Origin: Saururus chinensis
Taxonomy: Eukaryota; Streptophyta; Magnoliopsida; Piperales; Saururaceae
Assembly: GCA_035235625.1 (NCBI GenBank)
Contig: CP141145.1
Coordinates: 25,484,563-25,548,562, forward strand
Length of the DNA stretch: 64,000 nt
Direction: 5' to 3'
Shown here: positions 34,608 through 48,200 of the stretch, piece after piece
How the letters are laid out: each line of letters opens with the position of its first letter
Numbering within the stretch: the first letter of the stretch is position 1
Position numbers and translations under genes: made by a program
Notes under the pieces: generated by a model
Database searches by the model: none
Seen by the model: only the letters and a program-made list of their open reading frames with translations
Told to the model about the DNA's origin: nothing

Positions 34608-36567
34608 TGTAATGCCCCATATTTTTTTATGGTTTTGTCTTGGGCCCATAAGAGAGTTTTAGGGCCCAATAACAATTTTTCTTAAAATTGGACTATTTTG
34701 AGCTTGATTTGTTTGGAGGAGCCTTAAGGTACTTGATAGAGCTCATAGAGATAAAAGCATCGAGCACAAGAATGCGTCAATCGGACAGGGGGATAGTAGG
34801 CTATGGCTTCGATAAGCGTGTCATGAGCAGGGCCCACTTTAAATTAGGGGGGGAAATGTCCTTATGTGGTTTTGTTTTGAATGGCTCATCGATACGAGTA
34901 CAATGGTACCAAGAATGCACAATTTCAATTTGGAGTAAGGAATTATTCCCATTTGAAAGTTTTAAATCAAAGCGAATTTAAAAAAAAAACAAAATTTCAG
35001 CATTGATGATGCCTGGCATGCAACACTAACGTCTTTTTGTAGCCATCGGATGTGCACCACATGGCACACATCTGACGGCTCCATTTTGATATAAATAGAG
35101 GGAGGGGGGGCTTTCCAATTCGCCCCAAATCTTCCTCCTTCTCCTTTAAGCTCTGCCAGTTTTCTCAACTCTGACCCTCATTTTTTAGCTATTTCTTGCC
35201 AAATTCTCTCCTTTCAAAAATTGTTCCTAGCTAATTTGATGGTGTTCTACATCATTGAGGGGTCTATTTTTTGAGCTAGCTATTCTTAAGGAGGAAACGA
35301 CCTATATTAAGAAGAGGCTACATCTGCCGCTTTTGGGTTGAGAGGAAGAAAATGTCCTAGTTCAAAGGGAGACTATGTCCGCCACTTCCGGTCCCCAAGA
35401 AGAATTCTTCTTAGAGTAAGGGGAGGCTCTATCCACCGCTTCCTAGCCCGAAAGGAGATCCTGTCCCAATGCGAGGAGAGGTTTCGCCCGCCGCTCCTAA
35501 GCTCGGGAATGAGACAAGGCTCCGACCACGGACGTTACTCCAGTCAATTTCAAGAATGAAGTATAGGTGGTTTTAAATTCTAATTATATGCTATGACTAT
35601 GCTGTATAATTTAATAATTTTTTATAAAAGATTATTTTGAAAAAAGATGATATTTATCGGGGGTCAGGCGAATGCTAAAATAATAGTGTATCGTATACCT
35701 CTAAAATGGATTTCAATGTGATACAGACTTTAAATATTAGTATTATTTGAATAATATTACGATTAGTTTTGATTGAATTTGAAGGGTAGTTATTTGGTAT
35801 AAAACCCAAAAATTATCATCGGTTTTGAAGGGTAGCTATTTGTATAAAGCCCAAAAGTTATCTGAGTTATAACTCCTAGGTATTGCTTATTAAGGCATAT
35901 GGCAGTCCCATAAAATGAAATATCATGGGAAAATCTCTTTCATTTTGATCTCATTACCCCACGAGCATGGGTGTATGTCGCTCTGGTATCAACGACATTC
36001 TATGAATGATGATTTATCTAATTTTATTTTTTTATTGGGTTTTGCTTACAAATGATTTATCTAAGTTTATCAGATTCTGTAAAGAACTATTTTATCTGAC
36101 TCTTTGTATTAGAAGTGCATGGGATTTTGTTAGTCAATAATAATGTTTTGAGTCGACTTTTGAATACAAATTATTACAAAAATATTTTATGCATCTTCTT
36201 TATATGTTTTAGCATGCTAATAGAATTTAACTCTATCTACTAAGTATAATTATACTCACCCACCCTTAGACACTACAGGTCTGAACAAAGAAGATGATGT
36301 TAACTAAGTTTGCCCATCGAACTTAAAAAGATCTATGCTTTTTATTTACTTTATTAAGTTCTTTTGTTATGCATTAATTTTGGACGTGCACTGCTTTGAT
36401 TTTGTTAAGGCACGTTGAGTCTCATTTTGTATGTTCTGTAATTTTGTAATTATATAAATTAATGAAAGGTTACTCTTATGTACACGTTTGATCTTGACCC
36501 CTTTTAAATTATGAATTGACAACACTCTTACTTCTAAGTTATATATCTAAAAAGTTGGGGTGCTACA
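34608..36567 (+). mobile_element. Solo LTR of a Ty3/gypsy element, about 2 kb
   Basis: Begins TGTAATGCCCCATA and ends GGGGTGCTACA, the classic terminal pair of plant gypsy LTRs. No internal retroelement sequence or partner LTR adjoins, so it is a solo LTR. The interior includes a TATA-box region and a block of imperfect repeats about 45-60 bp apart (35290-35500). The flanks atgta and gcata match only partly. Confidence 0.75.
35088..35100 (+). promoter_or_regulatory. TATA box within the solo LTR
   Basis: ATATAAATAGAGGG fits a plant TATA box and is followed by a C/T-rich stretch, as at LTR transcription starts. It could drive transcription to the right of the LTR. Confidence 0.5.
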
Positions 36568-37052
36568 GCATAAGACCGATGATTAATCTCCAATACGACT
36601 AATCCGAAAGACAAAAGCACCCAAACAGGTAATCATGGTTAATCATGAATTAATAAATTATTTTTATAATATATGCAACATAATACATACACGAGCAAGG
36701 TTTAATGGATGCAAACATAGGAAACATACTTTAATCAGTCCTAATATGCATGAAGTATACACTATTTGTAACAAAGAAGGTCATGTAAGCATGGATAAGA
36801 GATACATATATGATTATGTTCAAAATTGAGCTAAAACATGTAACACATGGTTCATTTGTAATTAATATTATATCTGCACATATTCATACTCTTTTATAGT
36901 CATAAGCTACTGATGTTATGAGGTAAACATGAAGAAATAATCAGAATACTACTTTAAGACAAGTAGGGCATTATATTAAGCTTAAACATACATACATAAT
37001 CATCTTTATAATTAAGCTAAGACACATCCAACAAGGTTCATATGCAACTAAG

Positions 37053-37177
<125 letters not shown>

Positions 37178-38175
37178 CTAGTTCATCATGATCATAATAT
37201 ACTATAATCATAACAAAATGAGAAGAAATGATCAAAATCTAACAAAAAATTAGTATAAGGCCAAAATCAGTATGGTCATTTGAACTGCTTGGCAGGCCGT
37301 TCTAACGGTCAAACTAGTAACCTCTAGACAATTGTCTTCCTTTTTTCAAAAACGAACTAAAATCATTTCTAAAATTCTATAAAAATTCCCAAAATATTAT
37401 GAAACTTCGTATAATCATTGCATAAACTTAAAACATGATAAATCTAATATTTTTCACGCTTAAACATATAAAAAATAACATCAAATCACATATTTATGAA
37501 GAATCATCGTAACCTATCAATAAACTTCAAGAATATGAATTTACGCGCATTCATGGTGTTGTATTAAAGAAAACCTCTTAAAATGAAAACCCATTACCTC
37601 TAATTGGATTATGAACATTTTAAATAATCTCCAAGCTCAAGAATCCCTACCCACAAATTAAGGTTTTTATTAGTCCTAAGCAAAATTCAAGTTTTTCCAC
37701 CAAAATAGACTTAAATCAACAAGGAGATGATAGATCGAAGACTCTACTTAGTTAAAAAATTGAAAATCATATGGATTAAGATTTTGAGATCAAGATCAAA
37801 GAGATGAACTTAATGTAAATAAACTTATAATCTAATAGAAATTTCACATTGGATTATTAAGACAAAATCAAAAGGATTAAGGAAGAATTAAAGGAAAAAT
37901 TACCTTAAGAAGTAATTTCCTCTTTGGGAATGGGGGTAGAGCCCTAGCCTCCTTCGAATCTCAGCCCTTCCTTAATTGGGAATGGATTAGAGTTTTTTTT
38001 ATAATAAGTGACTTATGGGTTTTAAAAATTAATTATTGGGCTAAAAAATAGGCTAATTGGCCTTAAGTGATCTTATATATAAGTGTAGATTAGACCCCAA
38101 AAATGAAAATAGTCAAACCCAAGCTCACTAAGATAAATTAAAATAAGGTTGGCAGCCGTGAGGGTTAGCATGACA

Positions 38176-39240
38176 TCTTATATAGACATGGGTCCTATGG
38201 TAGGGCCTGCTTCCTTGATTAAAGAATTTAAATACAAAAATGACATCAACTTATGAAATTTTAGTGATTTAAGTTAGGCACTAATATTTCTAAACTAAAT
38301 GTAAAAATAAACCTTAAGAAATTTATAATTAAACTAACCCATTATCCCAAGAAAATTAAATTAAATAGAAATAAACAATTTTTACACTAATCAAAAATAT
38401 CAAAATTAGAAGAACTTACAAGTTCATAATTACCAAGAAAATAATTCTTCTTATGTGTTGATATATATTTATTATCAAATGTACATTGTGGAAGGTGATC
38501 ACCTCCCCGGTGAGAACATTTTCAACAACTAGCTTTTTTTTCGCCTAGTGGGAAGATGAAGAGTGTTAAGAATGGACAATAGCATTTTGTAGTGTCAAAG
38601 AACAATCTTTCTCGCTCAGTCAAAAATTTTAGTCTCTGGCCAAGAATTATCTATAATTGCCTTGTAAATTATGGACTGACAAGTCCACTCAGACATGTCT
38701 CACGGTAGCATCAACATTATCTCAGCTCCCTTCAGTCTCTCCGCATTTCTATTGTAATAGTCTTACTAAGAAAAGAGAGGAACAAGATTCCATGAGTTTT
38801 CTTTGACATATGCAAAGTAAATAAAGCTCCTGGAATTTCCCAAAGCATGCACGATGATATTTGGTCCCTTCTTCCTTTATTAAAGTGGCTTCCCTCACTA
38901 TCTATTGGGAATCGAACTCTTTAAATAAGAATAAGCATCCACCTCAACCAAAGAAGGACAATTTACCTTTTTAACTTCAGCTGATATATATGTCATTTAA
39001 ATATGTCATTTCTTTAAATGAGACCAAAGTGCAGATGGTACATCAGCAATCGTCTGATTGATTCAATCAGACTCTACTCATAGTGATTCTTCAATCTGAC
39101 GAGCATGGGCCCATACCAGTGTTATTTTGTATTGTGGCTCATTCTGAGTAAAATTATTTCTCAGCAAAGATGCTACAACTAAAAACATGCAAACATGAAT
39201 AGTTGTTTCTCAATGGGGAGAAACAGTCATACTTCCCAGG
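38176..39240. other. Upstream region of the SEO gene
   Basis: No coding exon recognised. The last few hundred bases are the likely promoter region of the plus-strand SEO gene. Confidence 0.5.
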
Positions 39241-39244
39241 GGGC

Positions 39245-39253
39245 AATATAAAT
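39245..39253 (+). promoter_or_regulatory. TATA box of the SEO gene
   Basis: AATATAAATACT lies about 80 bp before the start codon at 39327, a normal distance for a TATA box plus a short leader. Confidence 0.6.
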
Positions 39254-39326
39254 ACTGTTGGCAAATGCATGAGATCCGTTCAAGGTTAGTCGAGTTCAGC
39301 ATCTTTTTTTTTATATCTGCAACACC

Positions 39327-42300
39327 ATGCGCAGACGGTCTCTCCATTTCTCATCTTCTGATGAAGAGCTGGTGGTGAAGGAGATTCTGCTTACTCATGT
39401 GTCAGATAGCCTTAGTGTGGATTCAAAGTCTCTGCTTCATGTGATAGAGAACATTGTGTTCCATGACTGCATTTCAAATCGTGCACCCGTAATTTCCACA
39501 GTTTTTGTTATTCATTCTGTAGAATAAACCTTAAACCCTCATTTGACTATTCATTCTTTTAGACTCTATATTGTTTTAAGCTCCCATGAACTTTTCTACC
39601 ATTAATCTCTCCATCTCCTTACACCTGGTTATATATTTTTAACAACTAGATGTCATATCTTGAGCAACTTTCAAGCTTAATTTTGCGTATTAGTTTCAGT
39701 TATCAACTATAATCTTTTTCCCTCTTCTCACTCCGCTTAGCATATATTTCATTCCCAACAAGTTATTCCATTTACACATTTACTTAAGGATATTTACAAA
39801 AGAAATTAGTCTTTGAATTCTAATCTATCTATCATCTGGGCATTTATCGACCGTTAAATTACTAAATAGCATGTTGACAAACCCAGGTTATAAGGTTAAA
39901 GATAAAATTTTGTGAAGTATAGTTAATAATTTGAGAAACATTCAATTGGTTCTGATAATTTTACTACAACCTCAGAAGAATTTCAAGTGTTATGTGCTAC
40001 CATAGATATTTGTTCATATGTAATGGCATTCCCACTCAGAGTCAGCTTGTATTTTTCTGAGATTTACCAAATACATTGTCAGATTCAAGAAACAAAAGTT
40101 TTGGAGGATGAAGTTGCTGTAGAAGCAGCTGGTATTTGCGGATCAGTTGCACAAATCATCTATCGCCTTTCATTTCAGGTAATTATAGGATAGTACTCAT
40201 TAGAAGTCATTCTTTTCTTACCGTTAATTCGTTATATGGGTATGATTTTCACGGTTGATCATTTACCCTAGAAATTGGCAGGTGATGGAACGGCTATTCA
40301 GAGAAGGTGGCACATATGAAACCATGATGTCTTTATTTGATTCACTAGGGAACCATCCATGGGGTGCAAAAGTGGTTCTCATGCTTACAGCATTTGCAAA
40401 AAGCTATGGAGAATACTTGCTAATTGCCCAACTCTACCATACTAATCCCCGGGAAATTCCCATAGCCATGTTCAAGCAAATCCCTCGAATTACAAAAGAT
40501 GCAGAAGCCCTTCAACCCTGCTTCAAGGCATTGAACTGTTTGTTAAAGACTATGATCAATATAATAAAAGGCATCATCATACTTGAAGATTTTCCAAAGA
40601 GATACACAAAACAAAACTTAAAGGAGATGGCTGCAACAAAGGTTCTTATCCATGTAGCCGCATATTGGGTTGCCAGAAGTGCTGTAGCATGTTTTTCAGT
40701 ATTCATTCAATTGACAGCAAGAACTCATGAGCAAGTGCTCGTTCTTTCCCTTATTTATTTGCGTCTCATATTTTATACTTTTCAAGGATGATTGACTTAC
40801 AATCAAGTTCCTGGTGCTTTTTATCTGAAAATACCTAATAATTTAAACTTTTTCAGAGAGTTGACTGGAACTAGTGTGAAATGGGAACTCTGGAGTCTGA
40901 TCCATAAGATGGTCAGTGTGCACAACCATGTAAGAGAACGGATGGATGCATGGGATCAATACATAGGTAAATTTAATTCTGCGTCAAAGTTTGGAAAGAT
41001 TTGTTTGTAATTACTGATGCTCCATTACTCGCAGAGATAAATGTGGGCAAAGAACTTGTGCACCTATTCGAGGAAATTCATAATGACAATCAGGAGGTAC
41101 TTGATATCTTTCTTTCAATGAAAGACAGCCCAAGAATATGGGAGGGTCTGTCTGCAGGAAAGGTTCGTCAAATAGATTCTGTATAAGATTGGTATTATTC
41201 TCGTCTTGACAGCATAATTTTTATGCAATATTGCCTTCTTAGAAATACGCTCTCTCTATGTTGAACTAGATTATCAGCTTGACATCCATTTTGGTTATCC
41301 AGATTGGCCTTGATGTACTCAAGAACAAGGTGGTTATACTTTTAATCACAAAGCTGGACATCTCCCTAAGACAACTGCTGTGTCTTGTGCATCAAATGAA
41401 TAGCTATTCTGAAGACAAGAGTGATAGCAGCTATGAAATTGTTTGGATTCCTATCCCCAGCTCTGGTTTCTGGACATCCAAGGAAGAGAAAATTTTCATT
41501 GAGCTGGCTAGTCACTTGCCGTGGTACTCTATATCTCAGCCTTGGTGTTTACGTCAGGTGGTGGAGAAGTACATAAAGGAATCCTGGAACTTTGAACATG
41601 ATCCTCTAATGGTAGTCTTGGATCACCAGGGAAGAGTAATTTGTCGGAATGCAATTAATATGATCACCATTTGGGGCTCTACAGCTTATCCTTTCTCAAG
41701 TTCAAGAGAAGAACAACTCTGGGAAGAGGAGAGTTGGTCTATGGGATTCATTATGAGGGGAATCGACCCCTTAGCATCCATGTGGGTATGTTTCCTATTT
41801 CACATATCTACAAACAAGGGCATCTTTCAATTACAGAGGATTTTATGGCTTTGCTTTGATAAATTATGAATTGAAGCATATATTTCACATTACTACATGT
41901 GAAAGTTTAGCTAACAAAAGTGTTTTATTGACCAGATAAAAGAAGGGAAGACTATCTGCCTCTATGGAAGCAATAACTTGGAATGGACTAGACAATTTGC
42001 CAGCCAGATAGTGACCTTGAACAAAGCTGGTGGGTTAATCGAGCAAATATACGTAGGCACCAGCAACCCTGGGGAGAAAATGGGTGAAATTTTGGCCACC
42101 ATTACCGAGCAAAAGCTTGGTTGCTATTTACCTGAAGCAAAGATGTACTTATTTTGGTCCCGCTTGATGAGCATGAGAAATTCAGGAGCACGTCTTACAA
42201 TTAATCAGAAGGGGGATGTTATTTTGAGAGAAGTTGTATCATTGCTAAACTGGGATGCAGATATGGATAGCTGGGCACTGATTGGTGATGGCTCATCAGA

Positions 42301-42565
42301 TGATCCTTTAAAACTTGAAGGAACCAAAGCCATGGAATTGCTAGCTCTCTATAATACATGGGGACACAATGCAGGTAAAATAGGCTTGTTAAATGCCATG
42401 AAGTTGGCCCTCAATCCTCCACTTCCCCCATCTGATTTATGTGGTCATATAAAAATTATACACTTCTCTGAAGGCTCAAAAGAACGCAATCTCTTATGCA
42501 AGAAATGTAGCAGTCCCATGGAAAAGTGCACACTTTATCAATGTAATGGGAGAGAGTTAGAGTAG
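39327..42565 (+). CDS. SEO: Sieve element occlusion (SEO) protein
   Basis: Seven exons: 39327-39480, 39976-40178, 40282-40762, 40859-40966, 41035-41162, 41303-41785 and 41936-42565. With these joins the frame stays open for about 728 residues, the usual SEO length. The ends of exons 1 and 3 are chosen to keep frame and use weak donors, so they are the least certain. The N-terminal domain (VVKEILLTHVSDSLSVDSKS, GNHPWGAKVVLMLTAFAKSY) is followed by a thioredoxin-like region (EIVWIPIP, LPWYSI, DHQGRVICRNAINMITIWG) and a C-terminal domain (GKTICLYGSNNLEWTRQF). It ends with a Cys motif (LCKKCSSPMEKCTLYQC). SEO proteins form P-protein filaments in phloem sieve elements that can plug sieve tubes after wounding. 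No internal stops seen. Confidence 0.93.
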
Positions 42566-43778
42566 CTACCTGTTCTTTTGACATGAGGTTACTATAGGCT
42601 TTTGTGCTTTCACAGGAGCCTGATATAAGTACTAAATAAGTACACAATGTAAGCCATAAGAATAGAGGACAGAGTTTGAGTGTGATTGCATTATAAGCTT
42701 GACTCTTTTAGCTACGAGTCAAGCTCCTCTCCCTTTCTCCCCTGATCTCTTGCTGCTGCCACTGCTGCCTCAGTCCTTGGAGCCGTTCAAAACAGGGGGG
42801 GAGGTGCTTATGCACCACCCCAACAGCCTCCTGCTAGCCTTAGTACATCGCAGAAAAATAATGTGCTCTTTGCATGTTTTCTTGTTTAGTATTACCATTT
42901 GCTTTCAAAATTTGAGGTGTTTTATAATTGAACGTGGCTGTTTGCACCCCATAAACTCCCACATCCCCAACAAGTGCATATTTTGCACTATTTTTTATTA
43001 CTCTTAATACCCCATTCATCACCATAACTTGAAACGGAACAAAAATAACCGATGATCCTTCCTATCCCCTCCCTCTTCTTCCCCACTCACTCCACTATGC
43101 AAAGCAGTAGTGCCAGTCGATGGCGGCTAGAAGCAACTCCGGTGGTGGCAAAAGGATATTTTTTGTTACTTTTCTGGTGGTGGGGCATCAAATTGTAAAA
43201 CATTTCATGGCTGCCTGTTAACTCTTGTCAAATTGTAAAAAATTTCACAGTGCCCGCCGCCGCCGTCATAAGTGAGGATGAGGGTGATAAGCTTTTGTTC
43301 ATTTTTTGGCCATAGCTACCCACCACCCGGTTGTAAAACATTTCACGATAGCCTATCTCATGAAAATATGTTGTAAAAAATTTCTGGCCACCCACTTCCC
43401 AAAGTCAGGTCGATGAGCCTCTGTTAGTTTTCTAGCGGTAGGTGGCCATTGCCAGGTTGGAAAAAAAATTACTGTAGCTTGTCTTAGGAGACCATATTGT
43501 AAAACCTTACACAATGCCTACCACTACCTGAAGTGAGGGATTTACGGTGGAGTATAGGACTAATAGGAGAGCGATTTGGACCGGGTGCAGGGAGCAAAAA
43601 AAATATACAGTTCATATATGTCAGACGAGGTACAAGTAAGAGATTTAGAACATTTTATTTGGGGTACACAAGTAATGCGGGACTAAGGATTTTTTTATAG
43701 TGCATATAGCTACGTTCATTGTAATTCCAAGAGCTGCAATCAATACAATTTATACACGATTGATTATCTAATCCTAAT
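42566..43778. other. 3' flank of SEO and repeat-like spacer
   Basis: No coding exon recognised. From about 43185 to 43515 a phrase close to TTGTAAAACATTTCAC recurs five or six times at 35-110 bp spacing, alternating with GC-richer text (cccaccacccgg, cccgccgccgcc). This is irregular repeat structure of unknown origin. Confidence 0.5.
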
Positions 43779-44650
43779 GAGTATTTTCTATATTACATGG
43801 CCGAAAAAAAGAATATTTTATATTCCTTAATTTTTTCAAAAAAATGTCACTGGACCCAGACTTACATAATATAAGAAAAGTTATGGATATAAATACCCTT
43901 GGGTTAGGGTTTTATATCATGTAAACCCATTATACTATCGTATTTACACAGAAACAACTACACAAATTGGTGATTTCGATAGTCCGATCAGTAAGAAGCG
44001 AATACGCAGTGTGAGTTTCAATTTCTAATCCATCCCACCGGTGATTTTCAAAAATTAACACTCAATTTCCAAAGTGCAATTTGAGAGACTCGAAAAAGCA
44101 CTGCAACATCCACTTTTTCTTGTTTTCGAAAGGCAGTCTTGAAATTTTCTGCCCCGAAGCGAGTTTCAGCCATGAAGTGAGGTTCTGTTCAAGTGTATAC
44201 CGACACGATCCCGGTAAAGTAATGACCTTTGACAAAAATTACCGACCATTCAAGGGGTTAATTTGGCTCAGATCAATTTTATAGTAAAGGTTTTCTCTAA
44301 CTCTAAATCGTATGTTTGTATACACGAGTTTGCTTATATTGTGTTATAGAACACATGAGTAGTTTCTACTATTATCTCCTCAGTAGTTTGTCATGTTACC
44401 AAGTATACTATATATAATATATCGTGTTATGAATAACAGGATATGCAAAAGACGACATGTAGTTGTGCTATCGTATCTGAGAAGGCATCATATCGTGTAT
44501 CTGATAACACGATATATGAATTTAGTGTGTATTTGGATGTTAGTTACATTATGTGAATCAATGTGAGTCTTTGATTTTGGTCACGACCCATTGTTGATAT
44601 ACATATGTATAATATCTTTTATAGACAAAGAGCTACAAGAATACAATCAA

Positions 44651-45360
44651 ATGGCGAAATCAGTGAAGACATTAGAAGAGAAGAAGAAGATAATCTATGG
44701 GAAGAGACCGGATCTGGGAACGAATAGTTTCCCTACTAGACTTAGACTATCAAAAGATCTTGTTGAATAGAGGCCGAGATGCAAGGCAATCTTAGAGGAA
44801 ATTGGGTTCTACTCAATATACAAATGTGAGCCAATAATTATATCCAGGCTGCTTCTGGACTTTCTAATAGGTAAGTGTCGGGACAACTCACAAGAAGTTT
44901 TCAATATTCGGGGCAAAATACTACCCCTGGTGGTTGAAGAAGTCACACTGATAATGGGTTTGGGTGCGAAAGGGAACCCATTGAAGTTGGATAGTGGCGA
45001 CGGGAAGGCTGCCCAAGGCAAGGGGCAATTCTTCAAAAAGTTCTTCCCAGGGAAGCGTCCGGAGAAGAATCTAATTGAAGAAATTTTAAAAGAAATGGTT
45101 GACAATTGACGGATTGTCTCGGATGAGGACTTAGCACAGTTGACCATCGTGCACATGGGGTCCTTGTTTTATTCACACAGAGCATCTCTGTGTGACTTTA
45201 TAGATGACCAGACAGTTGCGGGGAGGTACAATTGGGCTGAGGCCGTTCATGACATGTTGATTCAAGGCATATCATCAACCCACTGAAACATTATGAGCAG
45301 ACAAGATGAGCGCTCCGCCACAGCTGAAATTATGATTGGGGCTTCATTTGTGCTCCATGT
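44651..45360 (+). pseudogene. DUF1985-type exon of element B, with stops
   Basis: Plus-strand frame beginning MAKSVKTLEEKKKIIYGKRP. It holds the DUF1985-like segment CKAILEEIGFYSIYKCEPII, LPLVVEEVTLIMGLGAKGNP and LAQLTIVHMGSLFYSHRASL. Three in-frame stops interrupt it (after LSKDLVE, after EMVDN and after GISSTH). It corresponds to about 19150-19910 of element A. DUF1985 commonly precedes Ulp1-type proteases in plant mobile genes. Confidence 0.75.
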
Positions 45361-45704
45361 AAATGTCATATTATCCATAACACGATTAGTACAAATAGCA
45401 TAGTATGAATAACACAATATTATATACACACTTTAGATATATTGTAATATGAATCACACAATAAGATGATAAAGTACTCTATCATGTATACGTAATTACA
45501 CAATGTGATAATTGTGTGTAATCGATAACACAATGAGTTTAATAAATGTGTTATCTATGACATAACATACATGATATATGAACACTATTAAAGGGATTGT
45601 TTTGCCTTGCCCACTAGGTATGATTTTTTTAGCATACCTCTATATGGGCTCTTAGTATTCCTCTGTAGAGGCTGAGATGCAAGAGGTGGCCCAGGTTTAC
45701 ACAA

Positions 45705-46343
45705 TTGATGACAGACGTGGAGAAGGCAGCAAAACTTGACTTGACTAATGAAAAGACGAGGAAGAAGTTGTTGGCTCATCACAGGATGAGGAAGTGGTAT
45801 AAGGAGGTACTCATGTGGCTCAAGGAAGATTCACAAGTAGTTATGCAAATAACTCCAATTACCAAAGAGACCCACTTGACCGATGGCCAAAGGGCAGTCC
45901 CAAAGGTGAAGAAGGTGGCCATGCACACCACAATACATAAGACAACAGCTCCCGATCAAGCCCATCGTTGCCAGATGTCAGGGCAATTCCAATCCGACAA
46001 AGATGTCATTGACAGTTTCATCATGTGAGTGGATGTCATGACTAGGATCATTAACGTGATTTTGGAGAAGGTCATCTTATACAGGGAGCGGGGTTGGAGC
46101 ACCGACAGTGTGCAAGTTGTGCTCCAGAGGGTTAAAAATGTTTTGGAGGTGGCAATGAGCTTAATAGAACAGATGCAACCCCCACCTAAATCAGAGACCA
46201 AACAGCCGCACAAACCCCCTCAACTGGAGATTCGGCATGTAGCAATCCCTTTGCCAACAACAGAAGGAGAGACGTCAGTTCGGGTCAAGGCCAGAGCTTC
46301 CAAATCAAGTGAAGGTGTTCACCAATCTGCTTGTGAAGAGTAA
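45705..46343 (+). pseudogene. Middle exon of element B gene
   Basis: Open except for one TGA at 46026-46028, where element A has a CCA (Pro) codon. The translation is basic and Met/Lys-rich at first (KLLAHHRMRKWYKEVLMWLK), then VILEKVILYRERGWSTDSVQ and AMSLIEQMQPPPKSE. No known domain; possibly a linker with helical segments between DUF1985 and the protease. Copy A's version (18011-18790) has different lesions, so an ancestral open frame is likely. Confidence 0.7.
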
Positions 46344-46591
46344 ATAAAATATGTGCCTCAGTCTGTCAACTAGGATTTCATTTTGCATAAGTATATTTTC
46401 AATTACACGACATTTTCTGTTATCGTGTTAGTTTGGATTCATCGTGTCATCGTTCACATGCAAACATACATTGTCGTTTTATAAGAAAAAGATATGGTAG
46501 TGGTCGTGTGAGCAATAACATGACCATTTATATTACCATAATAGTTTCAATATGATAGGTGGACATGTCATGTCATCAACAACATGCTTTA

Positions 46592-47271
46592 TTTTCATGT
46601 CTTGTATTTATTAATAAGAATTGTTGCATGTTATATGCAAAGAAAAAGGAGCAGAAAGCTGGCTCCCCAGTAAACAATAAGAAGGGTCTGAAAATTGAAA
46701 CGACTATAATCATCAGATTCCTAAGGAAAATTAATAAGGAAGTGGTTCATTCCCAGGAGGAGGTAAAGGAGCAATCCCCGGAGGAAAAATTAGGTCAAGA
46801 CCGGGAGGAGGAAGCAGTGCCATTGAAGCAAATAAAATGAAGATAAAGAAGTGGAAAGCTTCATATGCTAGCCCTATCCCATACCTGCTACCTCCTATGC
46901 CTAGGAGAATAAGGTACACGATGGCTAATCCACTGATTCATGCATCAAAGAGGGAGGAACCATCCAAGAAGGTGGCTACTGAGGGCGCAAAAAAGCCAAA
47001 GCAATACAATAGCTACATTGAAGAGAAGATTGCAAATACGAAGCGCTCGACAAGTGAGAAGCAGAAGGCAAAGCCAAAGGACGAAGTTCCATTGGCATCC
47101 ATCCCTGCCCCATATATAATCCCTGCACCAACGACATTTTCAATAAAGTCTCTGACCCTGGAAATGGTTGGTTCAAATATTGATTCCAGTAGTGGCACTA
47201 TATCCCCTTCTAATTGTTCAGGAACTATGATCAAGTATCCGATATGTAATAGACGTGGAAGAGCATGCTGA
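46592..47271 (+). pseudogene. Lys/Glu-rich linker exon of element B gene
   Basis: Overlapping open frames with low-complexity basic and acidic text (KKWKASYASPIPYLLPPMPR; YIEEKIANTKRSTSEKQKAK), matching about 17260-17840 of element A on the other strand. A basic patch (PKKVA-type, KKPKQ) could be a nuclear signal, by inference. After about 47220 the frame is lost relative to copy A, which stays open there (17005-17307). Confidence 0.6.
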
Positions 47272-47768
47272 GTAGCAAAAGGACAAGGAGGAGGTCGCTA
47301 TGGTGACACACAACTACCTTGATCTACAGATGGTGTTCCACATAGAGATTTTACGGGGTGAAGATCAGGAAACCATCCGAGACTTTTTGATGCACCCACA
47401 CAAGGAATGACCCATGGTGACGCTTCTCCACACTGACTATGTGTCTCTACTTAGATAGGAGTGCATAACAAATGAGGTAATATTGTATTATTGAACATAT
47501 GTTGCATTACATAGCGTGTTATTAATCACATGAAAGGTGAAAATTGGCAAAGGTTGCTTCTGTTTATCACTTTATTGATAATAGGAAACATCCACATATC
47601 ATGTATAAATAACATGATAATTTTTAGACAATATTATTGTGTATAACTAGCATATTTGTGATTACATGACATGTTTTATGTTGTGTTATCCGTTACACGA
47701 TTAATTCACATGTCGTGTTTGTAGTGACATGACGTAGCATATATCGTGTTATCATTAACACTAATATT

Positions 47769-48200
47769 TTGTTGAAGATTTTAGGTCATAGATATCTTCA
47801 ACCAACTTCTGGAGGGACACAACATGACAAGGAGGAGATGTGCCCCAAAATCATTGAGAACTTGATGAAGATGCTTAATGTTAACACCAAGACTGGTTTC
47901 ATTCCGATATATGTCACTAGCCATTTTCTTCTGCTAATTACCCTATGTAGGGAAAAGAAGTTTAGGTGGTATAACCCACTAAAGGGTAATCACAATCACC
48001 ACTTCATAGAGGTGAACCATATTCGAAAATGTGTTGCCGCAGAAATAGAAAGGAACCTGCACATAAAGGAAGCAATAAAGAAGCCATTGACGAATATCAA
48101 CAAATGCCCATATCAAGAGACGAATGAAGACTGTGGTGTGTTCCTCATGTATTATATAGCGAAGCTGGCTGGAGGAGTCCTTCAACCTAATTTTACTTGA
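47769..48200 (+). CDS. Ulp1-like (C48) cysteine protease exon of element B
   Basis: A 143-residue open frame with the C48 layout: His52 in YVTSHFLLLI, the next acid position in RWYNPL (residue 69, Asn here instead of Asp), Gln116 in CPYQET and Cys122 in NEDCGVFLMYYI. The family removes SUMO or SUMO-like modifiers. The Asp-to-Asn change would weaken or remove activity unless another residue serves. It is the last exon of the element gene; an acceptor (attttag, 47779-47785) lies just inside the frame. Copy A has only the first part of this exon. The rest of the gene carries stops, so a full protein is unlikely. Confidence 0.75.
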   Translation: MLKILGHRYLQPTSGGTQHDKEEMCPKIIENLMKMLNVNTKTGFIPIYVTSHFLLLITLCREKKFRWYNPLKGNHNHHFIEVNHIRKCVAAEIERNLHIKEAIKKPLTNINKCPYQETNEDCGVFLMYYIAKLAGGVLQPNFT

